Shown here: piece by piece, positions 24,801 to 36,905 of the stretch
How the letters are laid out: each line of letters begins with the position of its first letter
Position numbering within the stretch: the stretch's first letter is position 1
Source of the DNA: Plecoglossus altivelis
Taxonomy: Eukaryota > Chordata > Actinopteri > Osmeriformes > Plecoglossidae
Assembly: GCA_036571765.1 (NCBI GenBank)
Contig: BROE01000018.1
Coordinates: forward strand, 13,202,592 to 13,266,591
DNA length: 64,000 bases
Direction of reading: 5' to 3'
Translations under genes and position numbers: made by a program
Notes under the pieces: model-generated
What the model was told of the DNA's origin: nothing
What the model saw: the letters and a program-made list of their open reading frames with translations, nothing else
Database searches by the model: none

Positions 24801-27800
24801 GATAAATAGGATCGTAACCTGGATCAGGTGGTTTCAAGGTGATGGGACCAGTAAAGATGGTTCATGTGATCCATCCCATTTTGCATTCACAAATGGAGTC
24901 TGGTTGGAGAAATGACCCTCACACACATTACACACTGAATAGATTGCGTTGAGTGAAAAGGAGAGATTATGGAACTTAATTGTGTATGCACGTGTGAGTG
25001 TGTAAAGATGGAACTGTGTTAAGTAGCCTGTCTATAGGTTCTAAACCGCAATCTCTGCTTTGTAATAAATTCACATGAATCTGTGCTCTTCCTTAAGGTC
25101 CAAGGGACCAGAGCACTAGCGGCCCCAACTCCAGTAAGTAGTGATCACATTTTTTGTTAAGGTTAAACCAACTATAACATGCTTTTACCTTTTACGATTT
25201 CCTTTCATTTCATGCATCCTTTCATAAATTGCAAGGACTATGCCACGTAAATGGATTTCCATTTATACGATTTTATTGTAGCTATGCTGTTAGTTTGTTT
25301 GTAGCAGTTAAATTCGGTTGCAATTTCTACCCTTTTCAGCTCTGGTTTATACTTGCACCTTCCTGTCTATGTTTCCAATAGTGCCAGACCAAGATAACTC
25401 CGACAACAACACCATCTTTGTACAAGGCCTTGGGGACTCCTATACCGTGGACTCTGTTGCAGATTTCTTCAAGCAGATTGGCATAATCAAGGTACAGCCC
25501 CATCCCACACATTAAACGTAAATCACTGTCACCTTCAAACACCTTCTCCTTCTATTAATCACGTGCATGGTTTAGGATTAGGGGGTACAGGTCTGCAATG
25601 TAATAGTTCAGATGAAAATAATTTGGTAAGTAAAGAGACGATTTAAGTAAAAAATAACACCATAGAGAATACCGTAGATACTAAGACGCATTCCAGGGAC
25701 ATTATGCTCCTATAGCCCTATATCTTGTTTCTTTTCACCTCCCCTCTTAGATCAACAAGAAGACAGGCCAGCCAATGATTAACCTCTACACGGACAGAGA
25801 GTCAGGGAAACTCAAGGGCGAGGCTACCGTGTCTTTTGATGATCCCCCCTCAGCCAAGGCTGCAATCGACTGGTTTGACGGTAAATGTCAGTGATACAAA
25901 TAGTGAATGTGGAAACTATTGGGGAAGGTGATAGAATCCTGATAGTAACAGTTTCTATGTAAAATTGCCCATATAACATCTGTACAGATCTCAAATACCA
26001 ACATTGTGCCTGGTTGTAGGCTGGTAGGCACCTAGTTGTTAATATGCTGAGCCCTTGTATTGATAGTCATGTATGCTCATAAGTGTGGGTCAAGATGTGG
26101 CATAGTTACTTGGTTCTTATAAATTCCTCATATAGAAGATGATGTGGATCATTGCACTTTCTCTTCTTCTGATCATCCTTTGTTAATTGAACCATTAGAT
26201 TCAGAACCACAATTTGAGCATATTTTGTTCACCTTATATCCAAAAGCATTTTGGCTTTCATTGCCTTTGCTTTGTGGAACTTATGCTTAAGGCTTTTGAT
26301 CAGTACTAGATTTATGAAGTGAAGGTGCCAGATGGTGGCATAATTTCTCCTGATAAAAAATGCCTTGTCGTCTTTTCAGGGAAAGAGTTTAATGGAAACC
26401 CTATCAAGGTGTCCTTTGCCACCCGCAGAGCAGACTTTGGGGGTAGGGGTGGTGGCATGAGAGGAGGTAGTCGTGGGCGAGGAGGTGAGAATCAGCTTGT
26501 TGGTGAGTTCATGTGTAAGGTTGCACAGGGGATTTTGGTAATATGTATGTGGTAAGTCTTGCCAAACTATTGCAGCTGAGTCCTGTGTTTGATTTCTAAA
26601 CTAGTTATTCATACTGCTACTTGTCTTGGATGTACTTTTATTTCAGTTTTACAACTGTTATTCTTTGTGATAATGAGTAATTATAATGAATGTGGTGAAA
26701 TGTAATGGCACGTCTGTATAATAATCAAGTTGGCATGCTTGTGATTCAATGAAATGACACCAATCTGTGGGAGCGTTTTCCTGTCCCTGTAGGCCCTATG
26801 GGTCGTGGTGGGTTCGGAGGGGGCAGAGGAGGTGGATTCTCTGGTGGCAACGGAGGTGGTGGTGGTGGTGGACAGCAGAGGGCTGGAGACTGGAAGTGTT
26901 CAAACACGTGAGTGATCTCTGCTTGGGTGGACTTGCACCTAACCACCTTTCCGCATGTGTGTGTTTATACATTCATAGGTGTGGTGATGGTGGGGGTTTT
27001 TTCAGTTTTTGTGTCTCTTTCGGTCTCTCAGGGACTGTGGCAACTTGAATTTCTCATGGCGTAATGAGTGTAACCAATGCAAGGCACCCAAACCTGATGG
27101 GGCTGGAGGGATGTCACCTCCTTTGGGAGGAGGTAAGGACAATTATTTGTTGTAACTTAGCTTTGAGACCAAGACACTACAAACTGTTTTTCACACACCA
27201 TTTTTGCAGGTCACAACAGCTAATAGATGAAGGTTTACTAGATGGCTCAGATGTGACATTTGCATAGCTGGGTATAAGGTGACTTCCTAAATCCTGTCAG
27301 TATTTTGAGAACTGGCATTTCCAGTTTTTGTTGGCCAAGGGATCATTCAACAAGATGGCTTTGTGCATAACATAAAATGCATATACACATGATTTACTGT
27401 GAAAGTGTGTGTCCACAATACTGGGCCGGGTTTGTGTGTTTAGTCATTTGGCCCTGTCTGTCTGAAGCAATGTCTCCGTCAGTGCAGATCTTTACCACTT
27501 ATTTTGTCTCAGGAGGTTATGGAGGAGATCGAGACAGAGGCAGCTTTGACCGTGGGGGCTTCCGCGGCCGGGGCGGAGACAGAGGGTGCTTCAGAGGGGG
27601 CCGAGGGGGTGAAAGGGGAGGATTCGGGTCTGGCAAAATGGATGGAAGGTGAGGGATTGTCAAGTGTGTCCATTCAAACACTCAGATTCTCTGATGCAAA
27701 GACACACACCAAGTTGCTTGACTTGTTATGATTGTTAGGCTGTATGACCAAACGTCATTGCCATTCCTGGAAAAGTCAGATTTGAATCTCTTGCAGGGGA

Positions 27801-27836
27801 GAACACAGACAGGATCGTCGAGACAGACCTTATTGA
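12806..27836 (+). CDS. fus: FUS RNA-binding protein (FET family), complete
   Basis: Fifteen coding exons: 12806-12818, 13554-13578, 13666-13826, 14025-14193, 14815-15050, 19145-19331, 22212-22246, 25098-25133, 25382-25491, 25751-25880, 26380-26484, 26793-26907, 27032-27132, 27513-27648, 27797-27836. Total 1599 nt, 532 aa (human 526, also 15 exons). Domains in order: Ser-Tyr-Gly-Gln prion-like region (about 1-200), first RGG region (to about 280), RRM (about 290-375, NNTIFVQGLGDSYT... to IKVSFATR), second RGG, RanBP2-type zinc finger with four Cys (WKCSNTDCGNLNFSWRNECN, about 434-463), third RGG, and PY nuclear signal ending RGEHRQDRRDRPY. FUS binds RNA and DNA in the nucleus, and acts in transcription, splicing and condensates. 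The start MASND matches the family. EWSR1 and TAF15 are excluded by the C-terminus and order. Confidence 0.97.
15225..16110. repeat. AT/GT-rich microsatellite array in fus intron 5
   Basis: Nearly 900 bp of alternating TATATA/TATATG/TGTATA steps. Open frames here are compositional (strings of Tyr, Ile, Val, Cys) and not genes. Such tracts are prone to cruciforms and assembly error. Confidence 0.95.
16120..18180 (-). mobile_element. L2/CR1-type LINE fragment in fus intron 5
   Basis: Read on the minus strand, the 5' end is near 18180. An apurinic-endonuclease segment follows (LGTWNVTLLAGKEPELVQEV near 17720; LLGDFNAHVGNNSDTWRGVI near 17600), then part of the reverse transcriptase (EEQCGFRPGRGTLDHLFTLH near 16480; CFVDLGKAFDRVPRSVLWG near 16380). 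It stops at about 16200, before the catalytic YADD-type box. The frames are shifted several times (17565-18065, 17440-17808 and 16207-17415 are separate open pieces). It lies antisense to fus and is non-functional. Same family as 58978-60815. Confidence 0.85.
20631..21150. repeat. Three-copy direct and inverted repeat in fus intron 6
   Basis: A block containing CAAGAAATTCAAGTCTGTTA and AGCCACAAAAGTGCAAGC occurs at about 20634-20757, again in direct orientation at about 20902-20992 (shorter), and inverted at about 21003-21140. Copies 1 and 3 are complementary over roughly 115 nt, including C-rich/G-rich ends (CCCCCCA and TGGGGGG-like), so the intron RNA can form a long near-perfect hairpin with copy 2 in the loop. 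Not a transposon family I recognise. Confidence 0.85.
22212..22246 (+). promoter_or_regulatory. fus: fus exon 7, 35-nt regulated exon
   Basis: The exon (MGDRGGFNKFG in frame) has a CATCAG acceptor and a GTAAGT donor and is flanked by introns of 2880 and 2851 nt, the longest of the gene after intron 5. Its length, 35 nt, equals that of human FUS exon 7. In human, FUS protein promotes skipping of this exon, which shifts the frame and lowers FUS by nonsense-mediated decay; introns 6 and 7 are also retained in the nucleus. Because 35 is not a multiple of three, skipping would shift the frame here too. Regulation in this species is inferred. Confidence 0.8.
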
Positions 27837-28203
27837 TCAACAGTCTAGGCTGGAACATACCTTCACATTTCTTTCTACTCCGTCCCAGTGTGCAAGAGCC
27901 AGCGCTGATTCCCAACCTGCCTGGATGTAGCTACCCACCTACACCCCCAACTCTTTTCTACATTTCTAGAATCTGTTATTGGGAGTCTGTATTTTAATGT
28001 GTGTAGACATGACACATTTTCTGTCTGTCTTTCTTCCTTACAAGTACACACACACTACTGATTTGAAAACCTCTGTATTTCCTTAGTTTAGTGTTCCTAA
28101 TTTGAAGAAAAAAGCTCTGTGTCGTTGAAAATCCATATTACGTTGCAGTAAATAAGTGTGCTTGGATTATTTACCATTTTATTTTAAATGAAAGCGTTCA
28201 TCA

Positions 28204-28209
28204 AATAAA
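28204..28209 (+). promoter_or_regulatory. Polyadenylation signal of fus
   Basis: AATAAA 368 bp after the fus stop, the first canonical signal in the 3' UTR. Confidence 0.65.
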
Positions 28210-28539
28210 ACAACTATCATACATTTCATGTTTAATTTGACAGTACATCTGGATAACTAGTCTATACTGTAAGTACATCATTACATATAAACCTTCCCTC
28301 TGTAACATGAAAATTATGATAAAAACGCTTGAAGACATCATCTAACATTTCATCTATAGACTTGAAATAATCTTGTGAATCAGTGCAATCGCTACATGAG
28401 TGATTTGGTCTGTGGATGCAATACTATTTAGAGTCATCAGCCCTTGCAATTTTAAACAGTACAATATATATTCAGAGTTTTTCCTGCATTGAAAAGCCAA
28501 AGTGGCCTGCCTAATGTTTTTCTTTTAGAGAGTATTCAT

Positions 28540-28903
28540 TGTTCTTGTCATGAACAGCTCATGATGCAAAGCATAACACCCCATCAGTGAAACATGATGG
28601 AGGTAGTGATATGGTATGGGTATGTATGGCCAAGTAATAATAGTGACAATTAGACGTATTACTAAGTTGGTTTGTCCAATTACTGTCCCTTAAAAAGGGC
28701 GGTAGGCACGTATATATATATTTTTTTTAAAGTAATTCGTACACCGTTCATCTGATTTGAATGTAAATACCCTCAAACTAAAGCAGAAAGTCTCCACTTG
28801 AAGCACATCTTGATTGTTTCATTTAAAATACATTGGAGTGGTGTATAGAGCCAAACTGATGAAAACTGTGTCAATGTCCAAATATTTATGGACCTGACTG
28901 TAC
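28540..28903. mobile_element. Tc1-like element fragments ending in a terminal repeat
   Basis: 28590-28640 keeps a piece like the transposase core (GTGAAACATGATGGAGGTAG...), and 28840-28903 ends with GTCCAAATATTTATGGACCT, which I recognise as a Tc1-family terminal repeat of fish genomes. The left part is lost. Confidence 0.55.
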
Positions 28904-29288
28904 CTTGGTATTTTGTCGTAGTTAGTTTGGCTTCTCTTTGATCAGTGCTATGCTCCAAAGATGTGCAAATGTCTGCAAGTACAAATCAAATTGTATTTGC
29001 ATACCCCTTTTTACTACCAGTGTCACAGAGGGTTTCAAATACGACCAAAAAACTGTAAACCTAAACCAACCTAAACCCTCATGGAGATCAAGAAAAAACT
29101 TCAAATGAGAAAAAATGCAAGAAACCTTGGGAGGAGCAATTCCGTTTGGGATCCTCTCCTTCAGAAACTGTTGGTGAAAGAGATGTGTAGAACATAGGCT
29201 AAACAGTCACACAGCAGGGATGGGTCAATGGGTGTTTGAAACACCAAAATCCAGTGTTCGACTTGGGTCAGAGTTGGTAAATCGCAGT

Positions 29289-29576
29289 TTAACCCTTGTG
29301 CTCTCTTCGTATTCTGCAACTCACCCTGTCCTAAGGGTGAAAAAGCCCCCGTCCCCCTTCAACCTTGAAATTAAGCAGGTTAATTCATTTTTTTTACCCT
29401 GTACCTTTTTGGGCACTGTAATGTGCAGTCATGCTGCACATGAATCTGAAAGATTTGGTTTTGTCTGAGTTATATTGAGCACATACAATCTAAATGTCTC
29501 ATTTTGGTTGTGCGTGTGTGTGCATTTAACGTCGGGTCATTCTGATCCCTGAAGAGAGCACGAGAACTAAGGGTAA
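29289..29576. mobile_element. piggyBac-type MITE
   Basis: The left end is TTAACCCTTGTGCTCTCTTC; the right end GAAGAGAGCACGAGAACTAA is followed by GGGTAA. The terminal repeats pair with one 7-nt insertion in the right arm (AGTTCTC). TTAA is the piggyBac target; the left one is intact and the right one has one change. No coding capacity. Confidence 0.6.
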
Positions 29577-30827
29577 CCTAGCCTATGCTAGGTTGGCTAC
29601 CTAGCATAGGTAGCCAACAGGGCTGTGGACTGTGATCCATGCAGTATCACAGGCAGGGGGATGGGAAAAGGAACTGGGAACTCACTGTCCACTCACTGGG
29701 AACTCACTGTCCACTTCGAGACTAGATTAGCTTTGGCAAACTGTTATAGACCCCCCCCCCCAAACACACACACACCAAAGCGGGTGTGTGGAGGGGGAAC
29801 AGAGAGAGGACAGCAGGAATTAGAGAATGCAGGGAGCAACTAATAGTTACAGTAATATTAAGAATAAGGTCCCCACCGGTCAAGTGTGAACTAGTGCAGC
29901 AATTTAACAGACCAAACTCTAAAATATGAATGAGTTCCCTGCCTCCCAGTGTTTCCAACTATTAAAAGACAATGACAGTAACAATATACAGTAACAAGTT
30001 TACTTTACTTGGAAGTGACCGAGCAGAATATCTACACATTAGAGGATCAAACAATGTGAGTCCAATGTCACTTATGTCCTAAAAACTTTTTTATTATACA
30101 TGCAATTAGCCAATTAATATGGCGCTGTCTCCCTACTCCCCAGGTTAGAATAAAATAGAATTGGGATGGAGGGTTAAAGTTAAATAAACCAGATCTAGAC
30201 AATAGGCCATCATGTGACATGCACACGCTTTGTTTGTGGTAACATAATTCCGAAAATTACGTAAGGCTAGGTGTCACCCTGCCCCCACCTCTCATATGTT
30301 AAAATCCGGAGTTGCTGGATGGAGTGTCTACTTGATTGCTCTCACGCATTGATAGTTACATATTGATAAGGAAGGGTCAAGATGAGTCTGATAGGTTGTT
30401 ATGTTGTATAAAGGAAATGGCCAAACGTTAACTCCTTCCAATGTCAAAACCAAAGTCATATTCACATCACAATTGTTTGTGGATCTGTTATTCAGTTGTC
30501 TGTCAATAACTTTGAGAATATATTCTTAACAAATGAGGTGGACAAAATAACTAGACAAATGTCCAAAAGATTATCTGTAGGTATATCTTTCACTTACTAC
30601 TAACATTTAACATTTCTATCTAATAATGACTGGAAAGACTGGAAGCAGTACTTTTCAGTCACCTGAGATACATGGTGACTTGGAGGGCACAAAGCTTCAG
30701 GAGACCTTGCAAAATATGTATTTTGTATATTCATCAATATTATTTAACAAACAATTTAACTTATCCTTATTTTAAAAAAACAGGCTTAGCATTTTGTCAG
30801 TTTACTAATCCAAGGCTATGTAACACT

Positions 30828-31290
30828 AAGTCAAGTTCAAGTTGTGCTTTATTGTCATTTCGCTACATGCGGGGGCATACAGTGGAACAAAATGTCATAC
30901 CTCACAGAGTCACGGGAGTGGGTAGTTTTTGTGCAGGTGTGTCATTCTCCATGTCAAACCATGAATAAAAGTGTTTGAGTGTATCTGGGAGGGATGTGTC
31001 ATCATCACAGGCCTGTGGCGGGGACGAACAGTGTAGCAGCCCACGAACCTCTGCTGTCATCCATGGCTTCTGGTTGGCGTGTGTGGCGATGGTCTTTGTG
31101 ACTGTTACATCATCTGTGCGCTTTTTGATGTAAGCAGTCACAGTTTCAGTGTACTCCTGTAGGTCAGTGTGGTTGTTGTAAGTGGCTGCCTCTTTGAACA
31201 TGTCCCAGTCTGTGCTCTGGAAGCAGTCCTCCAGTGCAGAGGTAGCATTTTCTGGCCAAACGTCTGCAGACGCACCCACCACACAGGAAT
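30828..31290 (-). mobile_element. Non-LTR retrotransposon (Rex1/L2-like) relic
   Basis: The minus-strand frame 31282-30902 encodes a piece of LINE ORF2 between endonuclease and reverse transcriptase (LEDCFQSTDWDMFKEAAT, TVTKTIATHANQKPWMTAEV), with an internal deletion joining it to CDDDTSLPDTLKHFYSWFD. The 3' part near 30830-30895 (TTGTGCTTTATTGTCATTTC) is a common end of fish LINEs. No functional domain remains. Confidence 0.65.
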
Positions 31291-31700
31291 GCTGCTACAC
31301 TAGATGTTTCTGTATGTTTTATCCTTGTGTAAATGAAGCACTCTAAAATGCTTTGGCGCCATTGTTTAAAGAGAGAGATGAAGATATGTGGCAACAGATG
31401 TTTTTGCAGAGGGGAACACACTATAGCAATTAGGTATTTGGTCCTCTTATCCCACAGTTTAATACATATACATATATGTACATATACACACATATACAAT
31501 ACATATCCCCACAAGATCAACCAAGGCTATGATTTGTGAGGGTTTTGAGATGTGTTTATATTTGGAGAAGGAACAGGTATTTCGGGTTTTTAACAATTGA
31601 ACTCGCAAATTTTTAAAGGAAGAGGTGTGTATATAGAGGGAGGAGTGTAACATTTCTGTTTAAAAGGACAGCATAGCTTTAAGAATTGACCAACTGAGAC

Positions 31701-34700
31701 ATGGCAGCTTGCAAAGGACTATGCTGTATTCTCTTGGTTGTCTTTCTGGCACAAGGTAAGTTCATCTTTTATTCTTATGCAGTACTAAGGTGATATAACT
31801 GAAAACATTACAATTTAAGTTTTACCATGGCATTTGTAGGCCATTAAGACATATATTAAAAACATTTTTGTTCATAATAAGTTCTAAATTAGTCATTTAC
31901 AGGGTTAAAAGTTTTAATACATGCTTTGGAGTACTGATGTCTGAGTTTTTAATAGGATTCAAGGTAAACAGCAAATAATAAATAAATATAGTTACATGTA
32001 CGAAACGTCTTTCCAACCACCCAATTAATTCAAGAATTTTCACTGGTAAAAATGATCTGTGACAATATCTGGCCAATGCAAATTGTTCGATGACATTCTT
32101 TACAATGGGATATTGTAAGAATAATTGTTGGTGGCAGCATCTTACATGTTTGCTTTGCGTCCCTGGATGAGTGAACTTTCATATAAAGAAAAGCTTTGAA
32201 AAAAGTTAAATCATTGAAAAAGTGAGGAACAGATGGGTAAATTTTGCAGTGGCCTCTTATATTTGACCCTTCTGTTCCAGAGCTGCATATTTTGCATAGA
32301 CCACTGATTTGCATATGAGATGTGCATTTAAAAGCCACTTCGAAGACTACATGTTACAACATTCCAGCCTCATTATTGTCTAATTTAGAGCTAAAATCGG
32401 ATTTTGCAGTGAAACTGAAACAAATAGAATAGATAATAGTAGAGAGAGAGTAAAGGAAGGGCACAGAAAACGATCCCTTTGCCAATTGTTACAACTGTGT
32501 TTTCAACCAAGCAGGAACATTTCTGACATTCATGTGATGATAATTCTAAACTAAATACTTGGTGTTATGCCTTTTTCAGGGTGTTACACTCAGTTGACTG
32601 GTAAGTCTCTTTTCGATCTTTTAGTTTCTAGGGTCTTATTAACATTCACAATGCTTGGAAAAGGGATCAACAATAGTTCAAGGATTACATAAAGATAATT
32701 TCAGTAGAACTGGTGTATGTTGACCTCAGCTATGGCTGAGCTCTAGAATGTAGGGTGAGAGTCTTAAAAGCAAGACTTAAAGGCTGACAGACTGTATGAA
32801 TGACATCAACAAAAGACCACTGCAAAAAAATTGGCACATTTTTGGAGGTGGACAGTATGCATCTTCCTCCTCTTACTGCAGTGCTTTCTTTTGTAGTAAA
32901 CCCTGTATATTCCCTTGAAAATATAGAGGAAGACTTAGGCTGCATAAGGAACATAACACAAAACCAAACCCCATTTCTTTCAGTGTGTGGCCAGGCTCCA
33001 CTTAACTCCAAGGTTGTGGGGGGTCAGGATGCCTTGATTGGAGCCTGGCCCTGGCAGGTGAGTCTACAACAGCGATCAGGCTTCCATTTCTGTGGTGGAT
33101 CTCTAATCAACAACCAGTGGGTTCTGACTGCTGCTCACTGTTTCTCCAGGTAAGTATTCATACAATACTACAGTGCAATGTTGTGTTCAACTAAAAACAT
33201 TTCCTACACTTATTTGTGATATACTTAACAACTTCCCACAGCACCAGCACATCAAATCTGCAGGTCATCTTGGGAGCTAAGAGCCTGGAGCAAAACAGCC
33301 CAAACACGGTGATCAGCTTAGTAGCACAGATCATCTGCCATCCCAACTACGATAAGTCTACCAGCGACAATGATATGTGTCTGCTAAAGCTGTCCTCTCC
33401 AGTGACTTTTACCAACTACATTCAGCCTGTCTGCTTAGCAGCACCTGACAGCACCTACAATGCAGGCATTGTCAGCTGGACCACTGGTTGGGGTGCTATT
33501 AATTCAGGAGGTGAGCATACATAAGATATTTTAAAGTACTAGACAACTGTATTACAGACCTAGATTAAAGCTATCTGAATATAGATGATCAACACCTTGA
33601 ATAAGTCTATCTACTGGAATTGAACATGTACTGCAATATTTACTACAGTATTACAGTATCTCAAGTTTTTGATAGATTTTAATAAAGTCCAACGTATAGA
33701 TTATGTCAATATTTTTGTAAGCATTTATTTTAGTGTACAAATCTAGGAAGACTACAACATCAGTCTAACTCACGTTTTTCCGGAGAAAGGAACTACAATT
33801 TGCTGCCTTAGAATTACACGTTTTAAAGATACTGATACATCTAACACTGATTAAATGAAATATCACATCCTCTGTCAAGCCCACCCCTAAAATTACATTT
33901 CCTAGGTTTTTATTTCTTTAAATATATGTGGGATTTAATCACTTTGTGGCATCAACACAAACAATTTATGTAATCCACCAAAAATAGTTTAGTACTTTTC
34001 ATATTTAGATTCTCTTTGTTATTTCTTTATATTTTGATTTTGTCTGTTTCCCCAGTGAACCTCCCTGCCCCTATGAATCTCCAGGAAGTAGATGTCCCAA
34101 TAGTGGGGAACAGACAGTGCAACTGTAACTATGGAGTGGGCTCCATTACAGACAACATGTTGTGTGCTGGTTTAAAAGCTGGAGGAAAGGACTCATGTCA
34201 GGTAATATGCTACGTCATAGAGGTGTAACAATGAATCGTGGAACAATATATCGCAATACAAAAATGTAACGACATGTATTGTAGTTATGGCAATACTTTA
34301 TGATATGTTGACCGTTTAATCCTTCTGAGCATTCACAGAAATCGCTTGAACTAGGTTTACTAAATTATAGGTATAATAAAGTTATTGAAAACGTTTGGAA
34401 ATAAACCTGTTGATTGAATTCCACTTTCATTTAAAATTTTGTTCAGAATATCGTGAGACATGTTGCATTGTAGACCCAGTATCATGATACGGACTCTATC
34501 ATTGATTAAGTGTATTGTTACACCCCCACTACTTAATGTACCTCTTTTGATCATTGATCATTAATAAACATATATTTTTATATTGCTCAAAAAGTGTTAA
34601 TCCCTGACATTGTTAACCTCTTTCCAGGGTGACTCAGGAGGTCCCCTGGTCAGCAAACAGGGTGGTCGCTGGATCCAGTCTGGAGTGGTGAGTTTTGGCA

Positions 34701-36905
34701 GAGGATGTGCTTTGGCCAATTTCCCCGGAGTCTATGCCAGAGTATCCAAGTACCAGTCATGGATCAACAGCATAATCACCAGCAGCCAGCCAGGATATGT
34801 TACTTTCAATTCTATTGAAACTGACTCTGACCTAAGTGTTAGCTGCACTGGCTTACCACCTGTCCCGACCACTGTATCTCCCACACCTAAACGTGAGTGT
34901 TAATTGGAGAGTTTTATGCATTTGTCTGTACTGAATTGTGAAATGAGTAGCTTAGGCTCTCTACAGGTAAATGGTTTTGGTACTTCAATATTCGACACAT
35001 CACACATAGTTTCATTCCTCCTTTCTTCAGGAGCTGAAGGGACATTTATCTATTAATTTGCACTTGGACTGGGAGGAAAATAAAAGTGTACTATAAATTC
35101 CTTGGTTAAACATTAAACTTATACTGATAGTTGATTATAGTAAGCTCATCTCAATATGTGCGGACCCACCCTAGAAATGCAGCCAAGTCCAGGCACATGT
35201 TCACAAAGGGATAGTTTTAATAATAAGGGAAATCATATTTATTACATTTACGATGACTGCAGCATACATATCAATTTAATAAACATTGAATACTTCAAAG
35301 TACTATAGTTTATACGTAGTCTTTATAGTTTATATATAGGCTTTCATCTTTGTGTCCTCTTTTTTTGTAATTGATCCCTGTGTAGCTGTGGTTTGCGGCA
35401 GTGCCTCTTTGAGTTCTCGTATTGGTGGAGGAAGTTCTGTGGCATCAGCTGGCACATGGCCATGGATGGCCAGCATACAACAAAATGGAACACATGTCTG
35501 TGGAGGAACACTAGTGGCAGAAAACTTTGTCATGAGTGATGCTGGCTGTTTCTCCAGGTGAGACACTCAAATATTGTTTCAGTTCTGGCCTAACTATAAA
35601 TAGCAATTCATCAGAAAGAGGAGCAATGCCACTACTGACTGATTCAGTGTCAAATAACAATGACAAATAATGAGACTAGCAACATCAGTTCATGCACACC
35701 TTCCTAAAATACTGGTAAGGATAGAATAAAAAAGCTTAAATTCCTTAAAAAAAGCTTTAAAAAAAACCCATTAAATTCCACTATACCATAAATTTGGCTT
35801 AGGTTAGGTTAGTTAGTTGACTTAAATAACTAAAATATTTGTCAACCACACCCTTTCTTTCTGCTCTTTGGTATATTACTTAGAAAAATTAATCCATCAG
35901 TCCATTTGTGTTTAGATTCAGTCTTCAGAATAAAGAATAAATCATACTCATATAATGGTGTCCATTAAGTTGTATTATGTCTTTCATTTCCACTTTACCT
36001 AGCCAGCCAAAAGCCTCTGGTTGGATGGTCATCTTGGGACGTCTGAACCAAAATGGAACCAATCCATTCGAGGTGACCCTGAATGTAACCAATATTACTA
36101 TGAGCAACTTGACAGGCAACAATATAGCACTTCTTCAACTAGGAACCAAACCCACACTTTCAAACTACATTCAGCCTATTTGCCTGGACACTAGCAATAC
36201 AACCGTTACCATAGGATCTACGTGTTGGGTTGCTGGCTTGGGCGCAGGGCAAGGAGGTATGTGTAAAATGTATACATGTGTTTGTGTACAGAGCAGCTGT
36301 TTGAATTAAGTAGTGTATGGAATATATTGAATTAATATGTGTATAAAAATAAGATGCTGTAAATTAAACTGTCCTTTCTTCATTTCCAAGTGAGCGTTCA
36401 AGAGTTGCAAACCTCTGTAGTGGATTGTGGTAATGCATCAACTGCTGACAGCATTTGCACTGGTTCTGTGACACTGCAAAAGGTATATTACCTTCATTGG
36501 TCCTTTGTTGACAGAGATTTACACTCAGTATTGTAGCTATATGATAACCACAATGTGTCCACCCTTTCTTTTTTTCAGGGTGATGAAGGGGGTCCTCTAA
36601 TGTGTAAGCAGAATAATGCATGGTTTCAGGCTGCAGTGTTGACTCTTACGAGTAACTCTAACAGCAGTATAAACATCAGCACCAGCAACAGAGCACAATC
36701 ATACTTGGCCCAGGGAGTTTCTCCCATGGTATTCTCCAAAGTATCCCGCTATGGGACCTTCATTCAAGCCACCGTAGGAGGTTTGCTGTCTCCTGCCTCA
36801 ACCAGCAGCACTGTTGCTGCCACCATCAATGCAGCTCACTCAGCCCAGGCCTCCTTCACTTCTCTCCTTTTCTTGTGTATCAGCAGTGTCTTTTTCCTCA
36901 AATAA
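31701..36905 (+). CDS. Polyserase-2 (PRSS36)-like protein: one active and one dead trypsin domain
   Basis: Ten exons: 31701-31755, 32580-32600, 32984-33149, 33242-33510, 34056-34201, 34628-34892, 35386-35557, 36003-36256, 36391-36482, 36579-36905; 1767 nt, 588 aa, all phases consistent. A signal peptide (GLCCILLVVFLAQG) is followed by domain 1: activation site K/VVGG, triad intact (His in TAAHC, Asp in DNDMCLLKL, Ser in GDSGGP) and Asp in GGKDSCQ for trypsin-like specificity. A Pro/Thr linker (TTVSPTPKP) leads to domain 2 (RIGGG...), where His is Gly (DAGCF), Asp is Asn (NNIALLQL) and Ser is Glu (GDEGGP). The C-terminus (SLLFLCISSVFFLK) is a hydrophobic anchor, probably GPI-type. Human PRSS36 has three domains, so this may be a two-domain fish form. 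Likely secreted or cell-surface. Confidence 0.88.
34222..34524. mobile_element. MITE in polyserase intron 5
   Basis: Terminal inverted repeats GGTGTAACAAT (34222) and ATTGTTACACC (34514) bound a 303-bp non-coding block. The inner part recurs, decayed, at about 4240-4360. A target duplication is not clear. The superfamily is unassigned; hAT-like is possible. Confidence 0.6.

Larger units (their letters stand above)
28904..31700. other. Intergenic stretch, fus to the polyserase
   Basis: Contains a piggyBac-type MITE (29289-29576), a small nested palindrome (29582-29618), a C-run with CA repeats near 29750-29775 and a LINE relic (30828-31290), each described separately. The rest, including 29620-30827, shows no recognisable gene or repeat. 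Confidence 0.5.
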
